Shown here: piece by piece, positions 7,356 through 15,891 of the stretch | Layout of the letters: each line of letters opens with the position of its first letter | Position numbering within the stretch: position 1 is the first letter of the stretch | NCBI GenBank assembly: GCA_937960645.1 | Contig: CALGPJ010000026.1 | Coordinates: forward strand, 1 to 64,000 | Source of the DNA: an uncultured Spirochaetia bacterium | Lineage (GTDB): Bacteria; Spirochaetota; Spirochaetia; JABEVK01 | Direction: 5' to 3' | DNA: 64,000 nt | The notes under the pieces: generated by a model | Seen by the model: only the letters and a program-made list of their open reading frames with translations | What the model was told of the DNA's origin: nothing | The model's database searches: none | Translations under genes and position numbers: made by a program

Positions 7356-8482
7356 GCTACGCGTTCCTGGTGATCTGGCTTCTCGGGGTCATCCTCCTGC
7401 CCGACCTCCGGCTGCGGCAGATCTCGTTCTATCTGTTCCTCGTGTATCTGTTCTCCCTGGTTTATTCCCTCGCCCTCCAGCTGGCCTTGCGGCTGGTGCC
7501 GGTGGAGGCGCCCAACAGGTTTTGGCCGGGCGAGTGGGTACGGGTGCGTTGGTTTCTGCGCAACGGTTTCCTTCTGCCGGCCCCGGCCATCCTGATGAGC
7601 GATTCGGTGGGCGGCATGGAGGTGGTGGGGCGTCTGAGCTGGAATCTGAGCCTGGGGGCTTTTCGAACGGCGGCCGTGGAGTACCGTTTTCGTCCGCGCA
7701 ATCGGGGCCGGCACCTCCACGGCCCCCTGGTGTTGCAATCCTCCGATCCGCTGGGCCTGTTTCCGTTTCAGAAACAACTCACCCCCCAGCGAAATATCAT
7801 CGTCTACCCCACCGTGCGCCCACAGATGCCGTTGCTTCCCCGGCCCGGGGTGAACGGGGGCCTGAGGTCGTTCAACCCCATCTTTCAGGACAACGAGCGG
7901 GTGCGTGGCTACCGCGATTATGAACAGGGGGACGACCTGAGGCAGGTGGACCCCTTCCAAAGCGCGCGCTTTCATAAAATCATCGTTCGGCTCACCGAAT
8001 CGACCCAGAGGAGGCGGCTCTGGGTCTATTTGGAAACACGTCCACAATCCTATCCGTTCAAGGGGCGCAGCGTGTACTGGGAGGCCGGGATCAACATCGC
8101 CGCGGCCCTCTTGTACCGCAACTGGGTTCAGGGGCAGGCGGGGGGCCTGGTCAGTACGGACATCGGGGAGGGCCGGGCCCTTGCCATGCCGCCTTCCCCC
8201 AACGTCCCGGTGTTCATGGAGCTTTTTGACGAGCTGGCGGTGTTGCCAGATTGTACTCGAACGGTGAGCCCGGAACTGGCCCTCGATCTGTTGGCACGGC
8301 AAAGCCGGCAGGGGGACGTGGTGGCCTGGGTGGGGCCGCCCCCCGCCGAAAGCATCGAGCATTTCCTGGAAACTCTGCCGCGTAAACGGGTGGCTGTGGT
8401 CCGGTTGGTGTTGGCCACCGAGAGGGTCCCCTATCATCCTGAGCCGGAGTGGACGGTCCATTTCATGGAGGGCCTGGAATGA
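7352..8482 (+). CDS. DUF58 domain membrane protein
   Basis: A DUF58 protein of about 376 residues with two hydrophobic segments at the N-terminus (FLVIWLLGVILLP and FYLFLVYLFSLVYSLALQLAL), then a beta-rich region and the DUF58 hallmark around GYRDYEQGDDLRQVDPFQSAR, which precedes a VWA-like fold. DUF58 proteins nearly always sit next to moxR, as here. No ATG fits: the likely start is CTG 7352, overlapping the moxR stop (CTGA) four bases after GGAGAGG; GTG 7370 is the alternative. The frame upstream of 7352 only reads through moxR and is not counted. It ends in an ATGA overlap with the next gene. Confidence 0.85.
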   Translation: MSYAFLVIWLLGVILLPDLRLRQISFYLFLVYLFSLVYSLALQLALRLVPVEAPNRFWPGEWVRVRWFLRNGFLLPAPAILMSDSVGGMEVVGRLSWNLSLGAFRTAAVEYRFRPRNRGRHLHGPLVLQSSDPLGLFPFQKQLTPQRNIIVYPTVRPQMPLLPRPGVNGGLRSFNPIFQDNERVRGYRDYEQGDDLRQVDPFQSARFHKIIVRLTESTQRRRLWVYLETRPQSYPFKGRSVYWEAGINIAAALLYRNWVQGQAGGLVSTDIGEGRALAMPPSPNVPVFMELFDELAVLPDCTRTVSPELALDLLARQSRQGDVVAWVGPPPAESIEHFLETLPRKRVAVVRLVLATERVPYHPEPEWTVHFMEGLE

Positions 8483-9963
8483 GGATCTTTCAGTCGGGGC
8501 GGGCTCCTCAGGGAAGCCACTTCCTTCAGGCCTTCCTGATCCCGCAGCTCTACCTGTTTTCGACGGTGTGGGCTCTGAACCGTTGGCTGGACCTTCCCTG
8601 GACCTGGTATGCCCCCTATTTGATCGTGCTGGGTTTGGCAAGCGCCCTGATTTCCGGCTGGATGCGGCGGCGTCTCTTGCCGGGCTGGCGGCGGGCCTAT
8701 TTCTGGCTTTTGACGGCGGCCTTGCTATACGCCTTCAACGGGTGGTTTCTCACGGGCAGCCTGGCCCTGAGCGGTCCCCTCCTCATGGGCTGGATTATCA
8801 GCCTGGCCCTGGCCTTCTTTTCCTGGTGGTACATGGCCCAGCTACGGGGTCGAGCGCGGTTGTGGGCCCACCTGCGGGCCTTTCAGGGAGAGGAGCTTCG
8901 GGTTCGGGCCCGAGATTACCAGGAGGATGCCAACTTCACCCCCGCCAACCGGGCCAGGCTCATCGGCCTGACGCGGGTGCTTACCGCTGTCCAGTTGGCC
9001 CTGGCCCTGGGGTTGTGGCAGGAGGATGCGCTTCTGAGGGTGGGGGCCTGGCTCCTGATTCAGATCAACCTGGAGTCCCTTTTTCGAGCCTACCGCACGG
9101 AGATGGAATGGTTTAGCCTTGGACACCGAATCCGGCTGCAGCAGGGCTTGCACCGGGCCGTGATCGTGTTGCTCCTCAGCGGCCTGGCTCTGGGGCTCGC
9201 CCTCTCGATCACGGCGTGGGTGCCGCGCTACGATTGGAACTATCAGCAACAGCTGCCCCCGCCCAGGGTTGTAGCCGATCCGGTTCCCCAGCCACGGCAA
9301 AACATCTACGACCTGCCCCAGGTGAAGCCGGAGCTGCCCGGGTGGGTGATCAGCCTGCGCACCTGGTTTTTTCCGCTGCTGGGCCGAATCATGGAATTTA
9401 TCATTCGATGGGGACTGCCCCTGGCGTTGGGCCTGGTGATTGTCGTGCCGGGACTGCGGCTTTTGGCCCAGGTGCGGTGGCGGCCCAGGGAGTTTGTTCT
9501 TGCCCTGAGGCGACGGTGGTTGGAGTTCGTGTATTTTTGGAAAAAGCTTTGGGCCGCCATTCGAAAGAAGTCGCCCCCCGAGCCGCTGATCTTTTACCCG
9601 ACCAACCGGGAAATCTGGTTGAAGGAGTTCCGCCAGGCCCATCGAACCCGCCGGAAGCGGCCTGACAATCAGCTCGTCAAGGGATTTTTGCTCCTTCTGG
9701 ATGTGGGCCAGGACCTGCAGGTTGCCTACCGGCAGGGCATGACCACGCGGCACTATCTCTACCTGCTGCAGGCGGTTCTGCCGGGATGTGGGGCACACCT
9801 ACAGCGGCTGGCCGATCTGATGGATGCCGGCTTCTTCCGGCCCACTCCCCTGGATTCCAGGGAGCTTGCGCAGTGGCGGGATCTGCTTTTCAAGGTTCTT
9901 GACGCCGCCCGGAAAGCCCGACATAATCGTCTGCATGATCATTCAACCCAAAATCAGAAGTAA
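8479..9963 (+). CDS. Membrane protein of a MoxR/DUF58 operon with DUF4129-like C-terminus
   Basis: A 494-residue integral membrane protein. The first 150 residues hold about four to five hydrophobic helices, two more clusters follow near residues 205-225 and 305-330, and the soluble C-terminal 130 residues contain a helical domain with TTRHYLYLLQAVLPGC, the pattern found in DUF4129 proteins of moxR operons. The start at ATG 8479 overlaps the preceding stop (ATGA) with GGAGG about eight bases upstream. By context it acts with MoxR and the DUF58 protein at the membrane. No transglutaminase domain is visible, although such domains are common in related operons. Its 3' end carries the promoter of fabV. 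Confidence 0.75.
   Translation: MRIFQSGRAPQGSHFLQAFLIPQLYLFSTVWALNRWLDLPWTWYAPYLIVLGLASALISGWMRRRLLPGWRRAYFWLLTAALLYAFNGWFLTGSLALSGPLLMGWIISLALAFFSWWYMAQLRGRARLWAHLRAFQGEELRVRARDYQEDANFTPANRARLIGLTRVLTAVQLALALGLWQEDALLRVGAWLLIQINLESLFRAYRTEMEWFSLGHRIRLQQGLHRAVIVLLLSGLALGLALSITAWVPRYDWNYQQQLPPPRVVADPVPQPRQNIYDLPQVKPELPGWVISLRTWFFPLLGRIMEFIIRWGLPLALGLVIVVPGLRLLAQVRWRPREFVLALRRRWLEFVYFWKKLWAAIRKKSPPEPLIFYPTNREIWLKEFRQAHRTRRKRPDNQLVKGFLLLLDVGQDLQVAYRQGMTTRHYLYLLQAVLPGCGAHLQRLADLMDAGFFRPTPLDSRELAQWRDLLFKVLDAARKARHNRLHDHSTQNQK
9899..9927 (+). promoter_or_regulatory. Predicted internal promoter of fabV, leaderless geometry
   Basis: TTGACG (9899-9904), 17-base spacer, CATAAT (9922-9927), then seven bases to ATG 9935. 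It lies inside the end of the upstream coding region. No ribosome binding site precedes fabV, so this promoter would produce a leaderless mRNA. Confidence 0.6.
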
Positions 9964-11116
9964 TATCTGTATCACCTCTCACCCCCTGGGCTGTGCCCGC
10001 GAGGTGGAGCGTCAAATCGAGTACGTCAAAAGCAAGGGAAGTTTCAGCGGGCCCAAACGGGTTTTGGTGGTCGGTGCGAGCACCGGTTATGGTTTGGCCA
10101 GCCGCATCGTCTGTGCTTTCGGCAGCGGTGCGGCCACCCTGGGGATCAGTTACGAAAAAGAGGGTTCGGCCAAGGGTCCGGGTACCGCCGGTTGGTACAA
10201 CACCCTGGCCTTCGATCACTTTGCGCACCAGGCCGGCCTGGTTTCCCACAGCATCAATGCCGACGCCTTCAGTAACGATACCAAGGCCCAGGCCGCCCAG
10301 TGGATCAAGGAGAACCTCGGTCAGATCGACCTCATGGTGTACAGCCTGGCCTCCCCTGTGCGAACCGACCCGAACACCGGCGTCCTTTACCGATCTGCCC
10401 TCAAGCCCCGCGGTGCCGACTTCACTGCCAAGAGCGTCGATCCCTTTACCGGCGTTTTTTCGGAGAACACTATTCCAGCATCCAGCCCCGAGGAAGAAGA
10501 GGCGACCGTGAAGGTGATGGGCGGCGAAGACTGGGAGCTTTGGGTCCAGGCCCTTCGGGAGCACGGACTCCTGGCCGAAGGGTTTTTGACCGTGGCCTAC
10601 AGCTACATCGGCCCCGAAGTCACTCAAGCCATTTACCGAAACGGGACCATCGGCAAGGCCAAGGAGCACCTGGAGGCCACCGCCCACGGCCTCACCGAGA
10701 AACTGGCCGATGTGAAGGGCCGCGCCCTGGTCAGCGTCAACAAGGCCCTGGTGACCCGGGCCAGCGCCGTAATTCCGGTAGTCAGCCTCTACGTGTCCGT
10801 CCTTTATAAGATCATGAAGCAAAGGGGAAACCACGAGACCTGCATCGAGCAGATGGACCGGCTGTTCCGAACCCGGCTTTACAGCGGCGGCCCCATCCCC
10901 ACCGACGAACACGGGCTTGTCCGCATGGACGATTGGGAAATGGACCCCTCGATTCAGGCCGAAATCAAAAAGGTCTGGGACAAGATTGGCCCTGAGACCG
11001 TGAACGAATACGCCGATCTGGAGGGCTTCCGCAAAGAGTTCCTGCAGATGCACGGCTTCGACGTTCCCGGTGTCGATTACAACGCCGAGGTGGACCCCGA
11101 GCGTCTCGGCCTCTAG
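9935..11116 (+). CDS. fabV: FabV-type enoyl-ACP / trans-2-enoyl-CoA reductase
   Basis: A 393-residue reductase that uses NADH to saturate trans-2-enoyl thioesters, in fatty-acid elongation or in anaerobic acyl-CoA (wax ester, butyrate) metabolism. The Rossmann motif VVGASTGYG (45-53) and the FabV-specific Tyr-x8-Lys active site (Y234 to K243, in AIYRNGTIGKAK) are present; length equals that of the family. Treponema denticola TER is a well-studied relative, consistent with the proposed spirochaete origin. The start overlaps the end of the upstream gene by 29 bases and lacks a Shine-Dalgarno site. Whether the enzyme prefers ACP or CoA substrates cannot be decided here. Confidence 0.93.
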   Translation: MIIQPKIRSNICITSHPLGCAREVERQIEYVKSKGSFSGPKRVLVVGASTGYGLASRIVCAFGSGAATLGISYEKEGSAKGPGTAGWYNTLAFDHFAHQAGLVSHSINADAFSNDTKAQAAQWIKENLGQIDLMVYSLASPVRTDPNTGVLYRSALKPRGADFTAKSVDPFTGVFSENTIPASSPEEEEATVKVMGGEDWELWVQALREHGLLAEGFLTVAYSYIGPEVTQAIYRNGTIGKAKEHLEATAHGLTEKLADVKGRALVSVNKALVTRASAVIPVVSLYVSVLYKIMKQRGNHETCIEQMDRLFRTRLYSGGPIPTDEHGLVRMDDWEMDPSIQAEIKKVWDKIGPETVNEYADLEGFRKEFLQMHGFDVPGVDYNAEVDPERLGL

Positions 11117-11129
11117 GAGCCGCCCGCTC

Positions 11130-11933
11130 TTGCGCCGCTTTTTCGTGCCCTTGTTGACCAGTCGGGTGGTGAGCGAGTCCTACACCGAATTACGCTTCCC
11201 CTGGCCCGGGGACCTGAGGCGTCCCCTGCCCGGTCAGTTTTTGAGCTTGGGGGTGAACTCCAGTCCGCCGGTATTCCTCCGACGTCCCTTCAGCCTCTCG
11301 GGCTTCGACGGGTCCAGAAACGAGGCCGCCGTCATGGTCCTCCCGCGCGGGCCGGCCTCCGAGGCCTTGTGCCGTCTGCGTCCCGGGGAGATGCTGGACA
11401 TCATCGGACCCCGCGGCTTTCCTTTTCCGTACCACCACAACACGCACGATCCGCGGCCCATCGTCCTGGTGGGCGGGGGCATCGGTGTCGGCCCCCTTCA
11501 GTTTGCGGCCCAATACCTGCTGGAAAGACACGAGCCCGTGGTATTGCTGTTGGGCTTTCGCGAACCTGCCATGATTCCCGCCCTGGAGTTTCCCCAGGGG
11601 GCCCGGGTTCGGCTTGCCTGCGAGAAGGCGCCCCTCCCCGAGGGGGTCCACCTGGGAAAGGTGCTGGACCTGGCCGAGGATTTTTTTGACCGGGAGGAGC
11701 CCCGCGAGGTCTGGACCTGCGGCCCGCCGGGGATGCTGCACCGCCTCGCTTCCCTCTGCCTGGCTCGGGGCATCGCTTGCTCGGTGTTGATGGAAGAGAT
11801 GATGGGCTGTGCGGTGGGGGCCTGCATGGGTTGTGCGGTGCCGGTCAACGACGGCCGGGGATACCTTCGGGCCTGTACCGAGGGGCCCGTCTTCGATGCG
11901 GCGATCGTGGATTGGGAGGGCCTGTGGACCTGA
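11130..11933 (+). CDS. pyrK: Dihydroorotate dehydrogenase electron-transfer subunit
   Basis: A 267-residue flavoprotein that passes electrons from dihydroorotate oxidation in PyrD to NAD+. It shows the FAD-binding RRPFSLSG block, the NAD-domain glycine motif GGGIGVGPL and four cysteines for a [2Fe-2S] cluster near the C-terminus in the pattern C-x4-C-x2-C-x13-C. The start is probably TTG 11130, ten bases after AGGAG (11115-11119) that overlaps the fabV stop; GTG 11145 is possible. It overlaps pyrD, as expected for a heteromeric class 1B enzyme. Confidence 0.9.
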   Translation: MRRFFVPLLTSRVVSESYTELRFPWPGDLRRPLPGQFLSLGVNSSPPVFLRRPFSLSGFDGSRNEAAVMVLPRGPASEALCRLRPGEMLDIIGPRGFPFPYHHNTHDPRPIVLVGGGIGVGPLQFAAQYLLERHEPVVLLLGFREPAMIPALEFPQGARVRLACEKAPLPEGVHLGKVLDLAEDFFDREEPREVWTCGPPGMLHRLASLCLARGIACSVLMEEMMGCAVGACMGCAVPVNDGRGYLRACTEGPVFDAAIVDWEGLWT

Positions 11934-12844
11934 GTGTGCGGATCCGCAACAGCGTTTTTCCCAACCCCGTCGGCGTGGCCAGCGGAGTATTCGGTTACGC
12001 CAAAGAGTACGAGCTCCTGGTTCCTCTCCAACAGTTGGGGGCCATCTACACCAAGGCCATCACCCCAAAGCCTCGGGCCGGAAACCCCGCACCCCGGCTG
12101 GCAGAGACGCGTTGGGGCATGCTCAACAGCATCGGCCTGGCCAACGTGGGCCTGAGCGCATTTCGTTCTCAAAAACTGCCGTTCTTACGCAGTCTCGGTG
12201 TGCCGGTGGTGGTGAACGTTGCCGGCAGCGTCGAGGAGGATTACGCCGAGGTGATCCGCGGCCTGGAGTCCGAGGCGGACGTTTGGGGCTACGAGGTCAA
12301 CGTCAGCTGCCCCAACGTTCGGCACGGCGGCCAGAGCTTCGGTTCCCGGCCCGAGGTTCTCCACGACCTCATCCGCCTTCTGCGGCCCCTGACCGATCGC
12401 CCCCTGGTGGTGAAACTTTCCCCCAACACCGCCGACATCGCCGAGCTGGGCCGAGCCGCCGTCGCGGCGGGGGCGGACGCCCTCAGTGCCATCAACACCC
12501 TCAAGGGCATGGTGATCGACATCCACAAAAAACGGCCCAAGGTCCGCCGCGGTATCGCAGGCTTTTCGGGGCCGGCGGTGTTACCCGTCGGGGTGGCCGC
12601 CGTCTACACCCTGTCTCGGGCAGTGCCGGTGCCGGTGATTGGCCTGGGCGGGATTGCCGGCTGGGAGGACGCGGTCCAGTACCTATTGGCCGGGGCCTCG
12701 GCGATCCAGGTGGGCAGCGCCCTTTTTCGGGACCCCGATCTGCCCGTCTCGATCCTGAAGGGGATCCGCACCTATGCCGAGCACCAGGGCTTCACTCAGG
12801 TGGGAGACTTCGCCGCTGCCCTGAAATGGGAGGAGGTGGGATGA
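11924..12844 (+). CDS. pyrD: Dihydroorotate dehydrogenase, class 1B catalytic subunit
   Basis: A 306-residue FMN enzyme that oxidises dihydroorotate to orotate in pyrimidine synthesis. The catalytic cysteine lies in VNVSCPN, NTLKGMVIDI matches the substrate/FMN loop, and GLGGIAGWEDAVQYLLAGASAIQVGSALF-type phosphate binding is complete near the C-terminus. Together with PyrK it forms the NAD-linked class 1B enzyme, which does not need a quinone and suits an anaerobe. GTG 11924 follows GGGAGG and overlaps the pyrK end; GTG 11936 is an alternative. The stop overlaps folB (ATGA). Confidence 0.94.
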   Translation: MDLSVRIRNSVFPNPVGVASGVFGYAKEYELLVPLQQLGAIYTKAITPKPRAGNPAPRLAETRWGMLNSIGLANVGLSAFRSQKLPFLRSLGVPVVVNVAGSVEEDYAEVIRGLESEADVWGYEVNVSCPNVRHGGQSFGSRPEVLHDLIRLLRPLTDRPLVVKLSPNTADIAELGRAAVAAGADALSAINTLKGMVIDIHKKRPKVRRGIAGFSGPAVLPVGVAAVYTLSRAVPVPVIGLGGIAGWEDAVQYLLAGASAIQVGSALFRDPDLPVSILKGIRTYAEHQGFTQVGDFAAALKWEEVG

Positions 12845-13197
12845 GGCGCGATTGCCTGGTTTTGGAAAACCTGCCCCTGGAGGTTCGCCTCGGGGTACGC
12901 GAGCACGAGCAGCTTCGGCCGCAGCGGGTGCGCGTCGATCTGAGGCTCTTCCTGGATCTGGAGGAGGCCTGCCGGACCGACGATATCACCAGGACGGTCG
13001 ATTATGCCCTCCTGGCCGAGGACCTTCAGACCTACGTTCAAACACGATCGTGGAACCTGATCGAGACACTGGCCCGGGCTGTGACGCAGCGGATCCTGGA
13101 TCGTTACCCGGTTGAAAAGGCCGAGATCCACCTGCACAAGCCCGGTGCCTTCACCGACGGCACCGTAGCGGGCGTCATCCTGGAGCGCTCCCGATGA
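12841..13197 (+). CDS. folB: Dihydroneopterin aldolase
   Basis: A 118-residue FolB-type protein, which cleaves dihydroneopterin to 6-hydroxymethyl-dihydropterin in folate synthesis. The N-terminal [24 protein letters not shown] and central [16 protein letters not shown] blocks fit the T-fold family, and the C-terminal KPGAF is the conserved family end. The start ATG 12841 overlaps the pyrD stop and is preceded by GGGAGGAGG. Its stop overlaps folE by ATGA, so both folate enzymes should be made together. Confidence 0.9.
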   Translation: MRRDCLVLENLPLEVRLGVREHEQLRPQRVRVDLRLFLDLEEACRTDDITRTVDYALLAEDLQTYVQTRSWNLIETLARAVTQRILDRYPVEKAEIHLHKPGAFTDGTVAGVILERSR

Positions 13198-13766
13198 ATC
13201 TCCAACGCATCGAGGAACTGATCCGGGAACTCCTGATCGAAATCGGGGAAGACCCCAACCGCGAGGGACTCAAAAAAACCCCCCACCGGGTGGCCCAGCT
13301 CTGGTCCTTTCTGTCTTCGGGGTACCGCACCGATCCCGAGGCCGTCCTGAACCAGGCGCGCTTTCAGTCTCATGGCAGGGACATGGTGATCGTGAAGAAC
13401 ATCGAGTTCTACAGCCTCTGCGAGCACCATCTCCTGCCCATCATCGGCACCTGTCACGTCGGCTACATTCCCGGAGAGCACGTGCTGGGGCTGAGCAAGA
13501 TCGCCCGTCTGGTGGAAATGTACGCGCGCCGACTGCAAATCCAGGAGAGGCTGACCCGCCAGATCGCGCGGGCGGTGGAGAGGGCCAGCGGGGCGGCAGG
13601 CGTCGGCGTGGTGATCGAGGCGCGCCACCTTTGCATGATGATGCGGGGGGTTCAGAAGCAACACTCGGTGACGACCACGAGCACCGTGCTCGGCCTGTTT
13701 CGTACCGATCCCAAAACCCGGGAAGAGTTTTTGCGGTTGATCGCGCCCAATCGGGAGAATGCCTGA
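13194..13766 (+). CDS. folE: GTP cyclohydrolase I
   Basis: A 190-residue enzyme converting GTP to dihydroneopterin triphosphate, the first step of folate synthesis. Zinc ligands are C76 and H79 in CEHHLLP and C147 in [11 protein letters not shown]; the GTP-binding [14 protein letters not shown] and QERLTRQIA blocks are intact. Length is typical. It is the last gene of the chain beginning at moxR and overlaps folB by four bases. After it, 25 bases separate it from a convergent gene, with no obvious terminator. Confidence 0.96.
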   Translation: MNLQRIEELIRELLIEIGEDPNREGLKKTPHRVAQLWSFLSSGYRTDPEAVLNQARFQSHGRDMVIVKNIEFYSLCEHHLLPIIGTCHVGYIPGEHVLGLSKIARLVEMYARRLQIQERLTRQIARAVERASGAAGVGVVIEARHLCMMMRGVQKQHSVTTTSTVLGLFRTDPKTREEFLRLIAPNRENA

Positions 13767-13791
13767 TCCTGGTGGCCGAATGCAATGCGGC

Positions 13792-14601
13792 TCATCGTCC
13801 CCTTTTTAACGGTGGGACATTGAGCATCCAATCCTCGAAGGGGACCCAGGGTTCGATCTTGTAATCGATGATGCCAAAGTCGGGTTGTAACACGGGTTGA
13901 ACCATGGGCTTGAAAGCCTCGTAGTCTTTGCTGAAGAAGAGTTTATAACTAAACTTTTTGTTGCGGGAAACGACGTATCCCGGGAAGTACCACGTAAAAC
14001 CCTGGATTTTTAACCAATTCAAGGTCAACAGCATGAGATACTTTCCCGGGCTGTAGGAAGCATAGGCGAAATCAAAAAAATGCAGGACCGAGGCGGCGGA
14101 GGTGTCGCCGACATAGAACACTCCGCAGGAAACCAAACGTTCGCCATCGCGGACGTGGATGGCCCAGGCGTCGTACATGGTAATGGTTTTTTCCTGGTCG
14201 GAGATGGGTATCACGTACTCAATTTTCTTATACGTGTCGAAATCGGTGTTTTCCGCATAACGGGTGTAGAGATCCTCGATCTCCGGAGTCAGGACGAAAG
14301 GGTGGTGATACGTGACCTCGAAACCCGCGTTTTTTTTCCAAATGCGGCGGGCCGGACGGCTGATCGTTTGTAGATTGAATTTGTTGACGGGAAAGCGGAT
14401 GTGCCAGACGCGATGAAATATCCTGTTCTCATGATCGTAAAGATGGGAGCGCGCGTCCATAAAATCAAAGGTCGGGAACGCCCCAAGATGGACCAGTTTA
14501 TCGAAATCCTCGTTGGGAATTCGGTTGTTGGGATAGATTTGCAAAGGAATCTGGTATTCGTACCGGACCCAGATGTCACTGGGAGGATACTTTTTTTTCA
14601 T
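13792..14601 (-). CDS. Arginyl-tRNA-protein transferase-like (ATE_C/GNAT fold) protein
   Basis: A 269-residue protein whose second half resembles the C-terminal domain of arginyl/leucyl-tRNA-protein transferases (ATE/Bpt): LVSCGVFYVGDTSAASVLHFF, then SYSPGKYLMLLTLNWLKIQGFTWYFPGYVV, close to the family's shape (D.L..GLSSVYTFYDP ... SLG....L.....G..Y.YLGYWI). The cysteine-rich N-terminal motif of true ATE enzymes is not visible. It may transfer an amino acid from tRNA to a protein, or may be another acyltransferase of that fold. The gene lies six bases downstream of a lipoprotein gene, so co-transcription is likely. Confidence 0.55.
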   Translation of the reverse strand: MKKKYPPSDIWVRYEYQIPLQIYPNNRIPNEDFDKLVHLGAFPTFDFMDARSHLYDHENRIFHRVWHIRFPVNKFNLQTISRPARRIWKKNAGFEVTYHHPFVLTPEIEDLYTRYAENTDFDTYKKIEYVIPISDQEKTITMYDAWAIHVRDGERLVSCGVFYVGDTSAASVLHFFDFAYASYSPGKYLMLLTLNWLKIQGFTWYFPGYVVSRNKKFSYKLFFSKDYEAFKPMVQPVLQPDFGIIDYKIEPWVPFEDWMLNVPPLKRGR

Positions 14602-14607
14602 AGCGTT

Positions 14608-15810
14608 CTAACGTTCCTTGAAGTAGAGTCCCGGGGAGGATACCAGCAAACTGCCGGCATCGCGCTGGTTGAACGAACCGACCATGTTGTTGGGCGAAAG
14701 CCGTATTCGAATGGCGGGGAGGGCGGCGTTGAAGGTGGCTGGGTCAAACTGAATGTTTTCGATGCGGAAGGTGATCGGGGTCCAGCTGGTCCATCCCGTG
14801 TCCGGAAAAAACTTGGTTCGGCTTTGAATCCCCTGGGCCTCCTGGGTCTGGATTTCCACGGTGAGACCCGGGGCGCGGAAGCGGGTGTGCGTCGGGGGGT
14901 TGTTGGGGCTGACGTCGGCGGCCGCCTCCCGTTGGACGTAGAGGGTCAGTTCGTAGATGCCCGGGAGCAGGGGCTTGGCGGTGGCGTTGAGGTTGGGGAC
15001 CCGGGCCTCCAGCCAGGAGGGGATGTCAGTACGGAAGAGGCGGACGTTGTCGATCATAACGATCTGTTTGTTGACGTCGGGGGCCCCGGGGCTGGAGGCA
15101 GCGGTATTGAAACCAAAATTGAGGCGGTGGGTCCCCGCGGCCTGGATGGTGATCGGCAAGATCAGGTTATTTCCGGGGAAGGATTCCAGGGTGGGAAAGC
15201 TCGTGTCCAGTTGAAAGCCGTTTTCCGGGCCCACACCCCTGATGACCGATTGATGGTCGGTATAGGCGCTGCCGGTAAATCGGTAGTACTGGACGTACAA
15301 GCGGGTATAATAGCGATAATCGAAACGGAGGGCATAGGAGCCACCGGCAACCAAACCCGGTCCGAAGTTGGCCGCCGTCAGATCGAAGCCCACGTATTGA
15401 TTGGGATTTTCGGTGGAAATCTTCAGGCTGCGGTCTGACGGGGTGATGGTCCGCTGGTAAGCGGGGAAGGATCCGGTGCTGACATCGGTGTTGACAATGG
15501 AGGCCAGACCGCCCGAGGCAGTCCACAGGACCCCGAGCGCATTTTCGAAGTCCCCGTTGGGAAACATGTTCTTGATTTCCAACCGATAGGCGTTTGCCCC
15601 GGAAGGACCGGGCGTGGCGACCGACTCGAAGAGCATGTAATCGTCGTCGTAGTCGCCGGGGGTGGAGTTGGTCAGGAGTTCCCACTGGCCGCTGGTGGTG
15701 CTCAAATCGAGGCTGGGGATGAGGTTGACGCCGGCGTAGTCCGAGAAGTAGTCCACTTCGAAGGTACAGCCGAGAATCGACACCATCACCGCCAGCCAGG
15801 CCCGCTTCAT
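14608..15810 (-). CDS. Secreted lipoprotein with jelly-roll-like repeats
   Basis: A 400-residue protein starting at ATG 15810, which yields a lipoprotein signal MKRAWLAVMVSILGC with the lipobox ILGC. The mature part contains two beta-rich regions that each resemble a carbohydrate-binding-like jelly roll: one around NMFPNGDFENALGVLWTASGG and one around VMIDNVRLFRTDIPSWLEARVPNLN, where phrases such as NGDFE and IDNVRL are typical of such domains. I do not recognise the full protein. It is the first gene of a two-gene unit with the ATE-like gene. No Shine-Dalgarno site is present and a perfect TATAAT ends six bases before the ATG. Confidence 0.7.
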   Translation of the reverse strand: MKRAWLAVMVSILGCTFEVDYFSDYAGVNLIPSLDLSTTSGQWELLTNSTPGDYDDDYMLFESVATPGPSGANAYRLEIKNMFPNGDFENALGVLWTASGGLASIVNTDVSTGSFPAYQRTITPSDRSLKISTENPNQYVGFDLTAANFGPGLVAGGSYALRFDYRYYTRLYVQYYRFTGSAYTDHQSVIRGVGPENGFQLDTSFPTLESFPGNNLILPITIQAAGTHRLNFGFNTAASSPGAPDVNKQIVMIDNVRLFRTDIPSWLEARVPNLNATAKPLLPGIYELTLYVQREAAADVSPNNPPTHTRFRAPGLTVEIQTQEAQGIQSRTKFFPDTGWTSWTPITFRIENIQFDPATFNAALPAIRIRLSPNNMVGSFNQRDAGSLLVSSPGLYFKER

Positions 15811-15816
15811 ATCTAA

Positions 15817-15845
15817 ATTATATCCATAAAAAACCAATTTTTAAA
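15817..15845 (-). promoter_or_regulatory. Predicted promoter of the 15810 lipoprotein gene, leaderless geometry
   Basis: Minus strand TTTAAA (15845-15840), 17-base spacer, TATAAT (15822-15817), then six bases (TTAGAT) to ATG 15810. Confidence 0.6.
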
Positions 15846-15891
15846 GGCCGTTTCTCTTTTCGGATTGCCCTTTTTGAATTATTCTAGGAGC

